From Balneicella halophila (GTDB lineage: Bacteria; Bacteroidota; Bacteroidia; Bacteroidales; Balneicellaceae), in assembly GCF_003096835.1 (NCBI RefSeq), contig NZ_QENZ01000003.1, positions 310,001 to 374,000 of the forward strand: 64,000 nucleotides of DNA, in the 5' to 3' direction. The notes under the pieces are model-generated. The model had not been told where the DNA came from. It saw only the letters and a list, made by a program, of their open reading frames with translations, and did not search any database. Made by a program: the position numbers and the translations under genes. Positions 16,238 through 23,935 of the stretch are shown piece after piece (position 1 is the first letter of the stretch; the number at the start of each line of letters is the position of its first letter).

Positions 16238-16600
16238 CTATAGAGTCTTAGATCCTCTTATTTTATTCTCCTCATCTACGAAAATAACTTTGGGCTCTAT
16301 TTCTTTTGCTTCTTCAGGGGTCGCATAAGCGTAAGAAATAATGATAACGACATCTCCTTTTTGTACGCGACGTGCTGCAGCTCCATTCAGACAAACCGCA
16401 CCAGAACCTCTCTCGCCGGGAATAATATAGGTCTCAAAACGCTCGCCATTGTTGTTATTCACAATTTGTACTCGCTGTCCCTCAACCATGCCGGCAGCAT
16501 CTACCAAATCCATATCAATGGTAATACTGCCTATATAATTTAAGTCAGCGCCCGTGACCACTGCTCGATGAATTTTTCCTTGTAAAACTTGTATAAACAT
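16238..16600 (-). CDS. panD: Aspartate 1-decarboxylase
   Basis: 120 aa pyruvoyl enzyme making beta-alanine from aspartate. The self-cleavage site is Gly24-Ser25 in NYIGSITID; Ser25 becomes the pyruvoyl group, as in E. coli Pan[13 protein letters not shown] is also conserved. Last gene of coaBC-panB-panC-panD, 8 nt after panC. A short hairpin overlapping the stop codon and followed by Ts may end the operon. Confidence 0.96.
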   Translation of the reverse strand: MFIQVLQGKIHRAVVTGADLNYIGSITIDMDLVDAAGMVEGQRVQIVNNNNGERFETYIIPGERGSGAVCLNGAAARRVQKGDVVIIISYAYATPEEAKEIEPKVIFVDEENKIRGSKTL

Positions 16601-16608
16601 AAGTATTG

Positions 16609-17448
16609 TTATTCTATTAAAATATTGTCTATCAATCTTGCTTTCGAGAATTTTACCGCCATAGCAATCAAAGTTTTGCCTTCGATTCTTTCAATGGGCT
16701 CTAAGGTTTCTTTATTCAAGATTTCTACATAATCGACCTCTCCTGAGGTGTTGTTATTTATTCTATCAATAATATTTCTTTTTATAAGTAATGCATCACG
16801 TTCTCCACCATCAATCTGCTCTTTGGCTTCTAATAAAGATTTACGAAGCATCGTAGCTTCTTTTCTTTCCTGCTCACTAAGATAAACATTTCGGGAACTC
16901 ATCGCCAGACCGTCTTCTTCTCTTACGATAGGACAAACATTAATCGTTACATCCATATCTAAATCTTTGACCATCTTTTCAATTACGATAGCTTGTTGTG
17001 CATCTTTTTCCCCGAAATAAGCTTGGTCGGGATGTACGATGTTGAACAACTTCGTTACTACAGTCGTCACTCCATCAAAATGCGTCGGTCTAGACAATCC
17101 GCAAAGCTGTTGAGTTAAGTGCTCGACCTTTACAGTAGTCAGTGCATTATCATACATTTCCTCTGGTGTAGGAATAAATGCAACTTTTGCACCTACTTCT
17201 TCAGCCAACTCAATATCGCGTTTCTCATCACGAGGATACGAAGCTAAATCTTCATTAGGTCCAAATTGGGTAGGGTTTACAAAAATAGAAATCACTGTAA
17301 TATCGTTTTCTTTTACAGAGGCTTCTATCAGAGATAAATGCCCTCTATGCAAATAGCCCATCGTTGGAACAAAACCTATTTGCTTACCAGAGTATTGCAG
17401 TGGACGCAGATGAGTTTTTAGTTCTTTTATTTTTCTAAATATTTTCAT
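16609..17448 (-). CDS. panC: Pantothenate synthetase
   Basis: 279 aa. Condenses pantoate and beta-alanine with ATP. The nucleotidyl-transferase motif [15 protein letters not shown] (HIGH-type) opens the protein, and [13 protein letters not shown] and GEKDAQQ follow. It overlaps panB by 4 nt (ATGA) and precedes panD by 8 nt, so the products make all inputs except ketopantoate reduction within one operon. Confidence 0.96.
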   Translation of the reverse strand: MKIFRKIKELKTHLRPLQYSGKQIGFVPTMGYLHRGHLSLIEASVKENDITVISIFVNPTQFGPNEDLASYPRDEKRDIELAEEVGAKVAFIPTPEEMYDNALTTVKVEHLTQQLCGLSRPTHFDGVTTVVTKLFNIVHPDQAYFGEKDAQQAIVIEKMVKDLDMDVTINVCPIVREEDGLAMSSRNVYLSEQERKEATMLRKSLLEAKEQIDGGERDALLIKRNIIDRINNNTSGEVDYVEILNKETLEPIERIEGKTLIAMAVKFSKARLIDNILIE

Positions 17449-18257
17449 TTCTTTTGATAAAAACTATGTTCTTTATCCGGAAAAATTCCAGACTTCACAT
17501 CGGAAACGTAATTTTCTATTGCTTTTGTGGTTATATCTTTTAACTGAGCATATTGTTTTACAAATTGAGGAATATAGCCATGAAAAAGTCCTACAACATC
17601 ATGGAAAACCAAGACTTGTCCATCTGTATCTTTGCCTGCGCCAATTCCAATAACAGGAATTTCTAAAGCTTCTGTAATTTCTTTCGCAACATCAGCAATT
17701 ACAGACTCTAAAGTCAAAGCAACGACACCCATCTCTTGCAATTTAAGTGCATCATTCTTCAATTTCTCAATCTCTTTTTCTTCCTTACCTTTAATAAAAT
17801 AACCGCCTTCTCTTAATACTGATTGAGGCAATAAACCTAAATGCCCAACCACAGGAATATTAGCATCAATTACGTGCTGAATAGTTTCAAACATGACGCT
17901 ACCGCCTTCCATCTTTACAGCATCTGCTAATCCTTCTTGGATAAGAATACCTGCATTTCGAACAGCTTCTTCTTTACTAATATGATAAGATAAATACGGC
18001 ATATCTGCGACTACAAATGCACGCTCTACGCCACGTGTTACTGCTTTAGTATGATGTAATATATCAGCAGTGGTTACTCTTGTTGTATTTTCATAACCCA
18101 AGACAACCATTCCCAGTGAATCACCTACCAATATGCAATCGACTCCAGCTTCGTCTAATAACTTAGCTGTCGGGTAATCATAAGCTGTTAACATAGTGAT
18201 TTTCTCACCCTGTTGCTTCATTTTACGAAGGCTATGTACTGTTACTTTCTTCTTCAT
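17445..18257 (-). CDS. panB: 3-methyl-2-oxobutanoate hydroxymethyltransferase
   Basis: 270 aa TIM-barrel enzyme converting 2-ketoisovalerate to ketopantoate with methylene-THF. Family motifs LTAYDYPTAKLLDEAG, GDSLGMVVLGYENT and the catalytic-region VKMEGG are present. It starts 9 nt after the coaBC stop. Confidence 0.96.
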   Translation of the reverse strand: MKKKVTVHSLRKMKQQGEKITMLTAYDYPTAKLLDEAGVDCILVGDSLGMVVLGYENTTRVTTADILHHTKAVTRGVERAFVVADMPYLSYHISKEEAVRNAGILIQEGLADAVKMEGGSVMFETIQHVIDANIPVVGHLGLLPQSVLREGGYFIKGKEEKEIEKLKNDALKLQEMGVVALTLESVIADVAKEITEALEIPVIGIGAGKDTDGQVLVFHDVVGLFHGYIPQFVKQYAQLKDITTKAIENYVSDVKSGIFPDKEHSFYQKK

Positions 18258-18266
18258 TCTTTCTTT

Positions 18267-19424
18267 CTATTCGAATATACTTTCCAATATTCGAAAAGCC
18301 AATGTTGGTTTTGGTCCATCGTACTCCCAAGACGTTCCTGACTTGGATAATAAGATGACGCTATTTGTTTCGGAGGCAAAGTTACTAATATCATTGATTA
18401 CGATATAATCTAAGTTCTTTTTCTTCAATTTTTCTTTGCCATATTGTACTAAATTATCGCTCTCAGCAGCAAAGCCTATCAACATCTGGTGCTTCTTCTT
18501 CTCCCCTAAAAGCTTTAAAATATCTGTAGTACGCTCCAATTCTAAAGATAGATTTCCATCTTGTTTTTTCATCTTCCCTTGATGTTTTACTTTTGGACGA
18601 TAATCGCCAACAGCTGCAGACATAATGACAACATCCGTATCATCATAATAATCCAAAACAGCATTTTTCATATCCTCTGAAGTATGGCTTGTAATCATTT
18701 TAACACCTTCAATTGGAGGTAATGGCGTAGCTCCTGTAATTAATGTAACCTCAGCACCTAATTGTTGAGCTGCACTCGCTAACGAGCTTCCCATTTTACC
18801 GCTTGATGTGTTGGTAATGAAACGTATTGGATCAATATATTCACGAGTAGCACCAGCAGTTACTAGTACTTTTTTTCCATTCAGCAACTTAGGAATATTT
18901 AGTGAATTATCAATAGTTGCCAGTATCAAATTCTCATCTTGCAACTTCCCGTTACCTACATCACCACAGGCAAGAAGTCCCTCAGCAGGAGTAATAAATT
19001 GGTAGCCAAACTTTTCTAAGGTTTTTTTATTTTTCTCAAATATAGGATTCTCATACATATTCGTATTCATCGCAGGTGCAAAAAAGACTTTCCCGGGATA
19101 AGCGCTTACCATCGTCGTTAACATATCATCGGCGATACCATTGGCCACTTTCCCAATAACGTTGAAACTTGCTGGTGCAATGAGCATTGCTGAGGCTCCT
19201 TTTGTCAAATTAATATGCTCGACTTTCGTATGATCATCATCTTTAAACATATCTACAAAGACTTTATTTTGAGATAACACTTCAAAAGTTATCGGGTTGA
19301 TGAATTTTGTTGCTGACTTAGTCATTACAACGTGTACATCATAATCTTTCTTTTTAAATAATGATACGAGATTTGCTGCTTTGTAAGCTGCTATTGAACC
19401 TGTGACACCTATTATTATTTTCAT
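18267..19424 (-). CDS. coaBC: Bifunctional phosphopantothenoylcysteine decarboxylase / phosphopantothenate-cysteine ligase
   Basis: 385 aa from ATG 19424, which begins right at the flavin-binding motif KIIIGVTGSIAAYKAA; a longer frame to 19511 would contain the promoter. CoaC half: APAMNTNMYENP and the LACGDVGNGKL flap region. CoaB half (from ~190): VLVTAGATREYIDPIRFITN and GFAAES. Together they make 4'-phosphopantetheine from phosphopantothenate and cysteine. First gene of the operon, coupling CoA synthesis with pantothenate supply. panE and coaA/coaX are not in the window. Confidence 0.95.
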   Translation of the reverse strand: MKIIIGVTGSIAAYKAANLVSLFKKKDYDVHVVMTKSATKFINPITFEVLSQNKVFVDMFKDDDHTKVEHINLTKGASAMLIAPASFNVIGKVANGIADDMLTTMVSAYPGKVFFAPAMNTNMYENPIFEKNKKTLEKFGYQFITPAEGLLACGDVGNGKLQDENLILATIDNSLNIPKLLNGKKVLVTAGATREYIDPIRFITNTSSGKMGSSLASAAQQLGAEVTLITGATPLPPIEGVKMITSHTSEDMKNAVLDYYDDTDVVIMSAAVGDYRPKVKHQGKMKKQDGNLSLELERTTDILKLLGEKKKHQMLIGFAAESDNLVQYGKEKLKKKNLDYIVINDISNFASETNSVILLSKSGTSWEYDGPKPTLAFRILESIFE

Positions 19425-19454
19425 TTTTTCGCTTGTGAATATTTTAATAATAAT

Positions 19455-19462
19455 CAAAGATA
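19455..19462 (-). promoter_or_regulatory. -7 box (TATCTTTG) of the coaBC-panBCD operon
   Basis: Perfect TAnnTTTG, 30 nt before the coaBC ATG at 19424. No good -33 TTG. Confidence 0.5.
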
Positions 19463-19539
19463 CATATTTCAAAAATGATGCCTCAGTTTTATTGTATTTG
19501 TTAAAAAACATTTACAACTCAGAATTGCTGGAAATTCCT

Positions 19540-19547
19540 TACTTTTG
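19540..19547 (+). promoter_or_regulatory. -7 box (TACTTTTG) of the DPP-IV gene
   Basis: Perfect TAnnTTTG, 24 nt before the chosen ATG at 19572. It overlaps an upstream in-frame ATG at 19545, which rules that codon out as the start. Confidence 0.5.
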
Positions 19548-19571
19548 AAGTTAAAAATAAAAAATAAAGCT

Positions 19572-21698
19572 ATGAAATTTCGACTTTTATTATTACCCAT
19601 TCTTTTTATTTTAAGTTTCCAAGGAATTGCACAAAAGAAACAATTAACTTTAGAAGATGCCATTATCAATCGTTATGGAGATTTGGCTCCAGATAGACTT
19701 GAACAACTTCAATGGTTAGCTAATGACCACGTTTGCTCTTATGTGAAAGATAATCAGCTTTACAAGAATTATACTTATGGTTTAGAAAAAAAGCTTTTCA
19801 AGTTAGATGATTTGAATAAACTATTAGGAGATTCTTTGAAAAGTTTTCCCTATATGACTTGGGTTAAAAATAATGCATTGTCCTTCTATTATAAAGGTGA
19901 TAATATTACAATCAATGATAAAGCACGAAAAATACTTGCCCGAGTTCCTGTGCCGAAAAAAGGTAGTAATTTTGATTATTGTAAGGAAAATGGCACTTAT
20001 GCCTTTACAAAGGAAAATAATCTATGGCTTTCAAAAGGGAAAGACGAAATAGCTATAACTCAAGATGAGGATAAAAACCACGTTTACGGACAATCTGTTT
20101 CCCGAAATGAGTTTGGAATATCAGGCGGAACATTTTGGTCTCCCAAAGGAAATTTCTTAGCCTTTTATAAAAAAGACGAATCAAAGGTATCTAACTATCC
20201 TCTAGTTGATTATATGGGAAGAGTTGCAGAACATACCCCTATAAAATACCCAATGGCTGGCATGCCAAGCGAGCATGTTGAAGTAGGTATCTACAGCATG
20301 ATAACAGAGAAAACCATGTATCTTCAAAAACAAGGAGAGCCGGAGGATTATATGACAAATTTAACTTGGTCTTTGGATGAAAAGTACTTGTTTGTACAGG
20401 AGCTTAATAGGGCACAAAACCACATGAAACTCAATCAATATGATGCCATTACAGGAAGATTCATAAAAACGGTTTTGGAAGAGAAACATCCTACATATGT
20501 AGAGCCTCAACATCCTTTATTTTTCTTGCCTAATGAGCCGAATGAGTTTTTTATGTTTAGCAATTGGGATGGATATGCCCGCATTATGCACTACAATACT
20601 GATGGGAAATTTATTCGCCAATTGACTAAAGGAGATTGGGAAGTTACTCGATTTGTAGGCTATGATGCCGGAGAGGAACTCCTCTATGTGGAAGGAACAA
20701 AAGACAGTCCTCTCGAAAGACATCTGTACAAAATAAATGTTCGCAACGGTGACATCACAAAGATAACTCATGGTAGCGGTGTGCACTACACAACTATTAG
20801 TCCTGATAATAAATATTTTATAGATCATTATCAATCAACAGATATTCCAAATGTAACGACTGTTATTTCAAATGGTGGTAAAAAATTACGAACTTTGAAT
20901 ATTTCCAATGATAACGCAGCCGATTATCAATTTGGAGAGAATAAAATCATAGAACTTCCTTGTAAAGACGGTAAAAATACACTCTATGCTCGCATTATTC
21001 TGCCTCCAAACTTTGATGCTACTAAAAAGTATCCTGTCATTTTATATGTTTACGGAGGTCCTCACTCACAATTAATTACAAGAAGTTGGAAAAACAGTGC
21101 AAGGTGGTGGCAATATTATATGGCACAAAAAGGTTATATTGCTTTTACATTAGACAATAGAGGTACACCCAACAGAGGGCGGGATTTTGAAACGGTTATT
21201 CATCGTCAACTTGGTGTACATGAAATGGAAGACCAAATGACGGGAATTGAATACCTGAAATCTCTACCATACGTAGATGCTGAAAGAATTGGGGTTCATG
21301 GCTGGAGCTTTGGCGGTTTTATGACAACGAATCTAATACTCACCCATCCGGATACCTTCAAAGTTGGTGTCGCCGGCGGTCCCGTAATTGACTGGAGTAT
21401 GTATGAGGTCATGTACGGTGAACGTTATATGGATACTCCACAAGAAAATCCAGAAGGCTATGAAAACAGTAATTTGCTAAATAAAGTGCAAAATCTTGAA
21501 GGTCGTTTACTCATTATCCATGGTGTGCAAGACCCAACTGTAGTAATGCAACATTCTATGAAATTTCTTAGAAAATGTGTAAAAGAGGGCAAACAAGTTG
21601 ATTTCTTTGCTTATCCAACGCATCCTCATAACGTAAGAGGTAAAGACCGAGTACACTTAATGGAAAAAGTAAGTCGATATTTCGAAGATAATTTATAA
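19572..21698 (+). CDS. Dipeptidyl peptidase IV-type S9 serine peptidase
   Basis: 708 aa from ATG 19572, which opens the signal peptide MKFRLLLLPILFILSFQGIAQ. An N-terminal DPP-IV beta-propeller (~40-460) is followed by the alpha/beta-hydrolase domain. The catalytic triad is visible: Ser579 in GWSFGG, Asp654 in GVQDPT and His686 in HPHNV. It removes X-Pro or X-Ala dipeptides from peptides, probably in the periplasm, as in peptide-fermenting Bacteroidales. Ten nt before the DUF2891 gene. Confidence 0.92.
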   Translation: MKFRLLLLPILFILSFQGIAQKKQLTLEDAIINRYGDLAPDRLEQLQWLANDHVCSYVKDNQLYKNYTYGLEKKLFKLDDLNKLLGDSLKSFPYMTWVKNNALSFYYKGDNITINDKARKILARVPVPKKGSNFDYCKENGTYAFTKENNLWLSKGKDEIAITQDEDKNHVYGQSVSRNEFGISGGTFWSPKGNFLAFYKKDESKVSNYPLVDYMGRVAEHTPIKYPMAGMPSEHVEVGIYSMITEKTMYLQKQGEPEDYMTNLTWSLDEKYLFVQELNRAQNHMKLNQYDAITGRFIKTVLEEKHPTYVEPQHPLFFLPNEPNEFFMFSNWDGYARIMHYNTDGKFIRQLTKGDWEVTRFVGYDAGEELLYVEGTKDSPLERHLYKINVRNGDITKITHGSGVHYTTISPDNKYFIDHYQSTDIPNVTTVISNGGKKLRTLNISNDNAADYQFGENKIIELPCKDGKNTLYARIILPPNFDATKKYPVILYVYGGPHSQLITRSWKNSARWWQYYMAQKGYIAFTLDNRGTPNRGRDFETVIHRQLGVHEMEDQMTGIEYLKSLPYVDAERIGVHGWSFGGFMTTNLILTHPDTFKVGVAGGPVIDWSMYEVMYGERYMDTPQENPEGYENSNLLNKVQNLEGRLLIIHGVQDPTVVMQHSMKFLRKCVKEGKQVDFFAYPTHPHNVRGKDRVHLMEKVSRYFEDNL

Positions 21699-21708
21699 CG
21701 ATTATACT

Positions 21709-22785
21709 ATGAAAAAGTCTATTATTGTATTACTCACCCTAATAATAAGTTGTGCTACTGTCGCACAAACAAAGAAATTGTTGACAGATTCCATGGCTTT
21801 GGAATTGTCAAAAATGCCATTGCTTTGCATAGATCAGGAATATCCTAATAAGCCGGGGCATACCTATAGTTCAGCTGATGAAGTTAATCTATCACCCAAA
21901 GATCTACATCCTTCATTTTTCGGGTGCTTCGACTGGCACAGCAGTGTTCATGGACATTGGATGCTTTTACGAGTATTTAGGCATTCTTCCAATTTAAAGA
22001 ATAAAGAAGAAATACTTCATACATTAGCTGATTCTTTTCGAAAAGAAAAACTCCTTGTTGAGGCTGATTATTTCTCAAAATATGAACATGCTAATATTTT
22101 CGAACGAACTTACGGCTGGGCGTGGGTGCTTAAATTAGATGAAGAGTTGCAACGTAGCACTTTATCAGAAGCAGAACAATGGCACAAAAATATGAAACCC
22201 CTCACTGACACTATCGTAAAACTATGGAAGGCATATTTACCAAAACAAACCTATCCTAATCGCACGGGAGTACATCCTAATTCTGCTTTTGCATTGGGAT
22301 TTGCTATCGATTGGGCAAGACAAGTAGGCGATACTGCATTTGAAAAAGCATTGGTGGCTAAAGCGATTGATTTTTATGAAAACGAAAAAGACACTCCGGC
22401 GTATTTGGAGCCTAACGGTTCGGACTTTTTCTCTCCGTCGTTAGAAATTGCCGAACTGATGAGTCGTATTTATGAACCTGAGCAATTTCAGGTGTGGTTT
22501 CAAGATTTTCTAAATGATAAAGGCTTACAAAACGTAAGTGAAATTCCTATTGTAAGCGATTTGTCCGATTATCAAACTGTACATTTGGTGGGTCTTTCAT
22601 TTTCGAGAGCTTGGTGTATGCAAAATATTGCTAAAAAACTACCTGAGGGAAATCCTCGAAAAAATTACCTAAAACAAACAGCACAAAAGCTTATTGAAAA
22701 CGGGCTACCACAACTTTTTCAAGGAAACTACGGTGGCGGTCACTGGTTAGCGTCTTTTGCAATGCTTTCTTTGGTGGATGAGTAA
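21709..22785 (+). CDS. DUF2891 secreted protein
   Basis: 358 aa. The N-terminal signal is LIISC (possible lipobox) or cleavage after VAQ. The body resembles an alpha/alpha-barrel, with FFGCFDWHSSVHGHWML near residue 70 and GGGHWLASFAML at the C-terminus; both are hallmarks of DUF2891. No enzymatic activity is established for the family. Cotranscription with the upstream DPP-IV gene is likely (10-nt gap). Confidence 0.8.
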   Translation: MKKSIIVLLTLIISCATVAQTKKLLTDSMALELSKMPLLCIDQEYPNKPGHTYSSADEVNLSPKDLHPSFFGCFDWHSSVHGHWMLLRVFRHSSNLKNKEEILHTLADSFRKEKLLVEADYFSKYEHANIFERTYGWAWVLKLDEELQRSTLSEAEQWHKNMKPLTDTIVKLWKAYLPKQTYPNRTGVHPNSAFALGFAIDWARQVGDTAFEKALVAKAIDFYENEKDTPAYLEPNGSDFFSPSLEIAELMSRIYEPEQFQVWFQDFLNDKGLQNVSEIPIVSDLSDYQTVHLVGLSFSRAWCMQNIAKKLPEGNPRKNYLKQTAQKLIENGLPQLFQGNYGGGHWLASFAMLSLVDE

Positions 22786-22825
22786 TAACCTATTTCACCA
22801 AAGTATATTTCAAATAATATTTGTA

Positions 22826-22848
22826 TTTGCATACTATTTTTATGCAAA
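22826..22848. repeat. Inverted repeat downstream of the DUF2891 gene
   Basis: TTTGCATA (22826-22833) and TATGCAAA (22841-22848) with a 7-nt loop, 40 nt after the DUF2891 stop. There is no following T tract, so it is either a weak termination or RNA-stability element, or a protein site. Confidence 0.35.
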
Positions 22849-22911
22849 CCTTAGCGTTCTTCAAATAGGATTTTAGGAGAATAAACTGTTATTTTGCAGT
22901 ATATTTATTTA

Positions 22912-22919
22912 TAAATTTG
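22912..22919 (+). promoter_or_regulatory. -7 box (TAAATTTG) of trpS-malQ
   Basis: Perfect TAnnTTTG ending 9 nt before the trpS ATG at 22929, so the 5' leader would be only a few nucleotides. Confidence 0.5.
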
Positions 22920-22928
22920 ACAGAAGAT

Positions 22929-23918
22929 ATGGATACAGTAGTTAGTGGCATACGTTCCACAGGAAATTTACATTTAGGAAATTATTACGGAGCTATCAAG
23001 AACTTTTTGCGAATGCAAGAAGAAAACAATTGTTACTTTTTCGTAGCAGATTGGCATTCCTTAACTACACATCCTACACCAGAGCAACTTTACGTAAATT
23101 CAAGAACTATTTTGGCAGAATATTTAGCTTGTGGATTAGACCCTGAGAAATCTGTGATATATACTCAAAGCGATGTTCCTGAGATTGCAGAGTTGTATTT
23201 GTTGATGAATATGAACGCTTACATCGGCGAACTGGAGCGCACCACATCATTTAAAGATAAAGTTCGTAAAAATCCTGAAAACGTAAACGCTGGTTTACTG
23301 ACCTACCCCGTACTGATGGCAGTAGATATCATTATTCACAAAGCAAAATATGTACCTGTAGGTAAAGACCAAGAACAAAATTTGGAAATGGCACGCAAGT
23401 TTGCCAAACGCTTCAATACTTTATACAAAGAAGACCTTTTCCCTATTCCACAGCCCTACAGCTTTAGCGGTGAGATGATAAAAGTTCCAGGATTAGACGG
23501 TTCAGGCAAAATGGGAAAATCGGAAGGAAATTGTATTTATCTAATTGATGACCCTAAAGTGATTCGGAAAAAAGTCATGAAAGCTGTATCTGATAGTGGT
23601 CCAACTGAGCCAAATCAACCAATGGCAGAACCTATTCAGAATCTTTTTACATTGATGAGCATTGTTTCCGAAAAAGACACTTTAGATTTTTTCACTGAAA
23701 AATATAACAATTGCGAAATTCGCTACGGTGATATGAAAAAGCAATTAGCTGAGGACATTATTGAAGCAACAGCTCCAATGAGAGAACGTATAGAAGCTAT
23801 CACTGCAGATGAGGAATATCTAGTAAAAGTCATGAAACAGGGTGCCGAGAAAGCACGGGAAAGTGCCCATAAAACCCTCCAAGAAGCCCGTCGATTGATT
23901 GGCTTTAAAACGCATTAG
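22929..23918 (+). CDS. trpS: Tryptophan-tRNA ligase
   Basis: 329 aa from ATG 22929. This start is preferred over the TTG at 22917 because TrpRS proteins begin MDTVVSGIRxTGNLHLGN and the TTG lies within the -7 box. Class I motifs: GNLHLGNY (HIGH) and KMGKSEGN (KMSKS). It charges tRNA-Trp in the cytoplasm. malQ follows after 17 nt, so an unusual trpS-malQ transcript is likely. Confidence 0.95.
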   Translation: MDTVVSGIRSTGNLHLGNYYGAIKNFLRMQEENNCYFFVADWHSLTTHPTPEQLYVNSRTILAEYLACGLDPEKSVIYTQSDVPEIAELYLLMNMNAYIGELERTTSFKDKVRKNPENVNAGLLTYPVLMAVDIIIHKAKYVPVGKDQEQNLEMARKFAKRFNTLYKEDLFPIPQPYSFSGEMIKVPGLDGSGKMGKSEGNCIYLIDDPKVIRKKVMKAVSDSGPTEPNQPMAEPIQNLFTLMSIVSEKDTLDFFTEKYNNCEIRYGDMKKQLAEDIIEATAPMRERIEAITADEEYLVKVMKQGAEKARESAHKTLQEARRLIGFKTH

Positions 23919-23935
23919 TAATTAAACTATAAATT

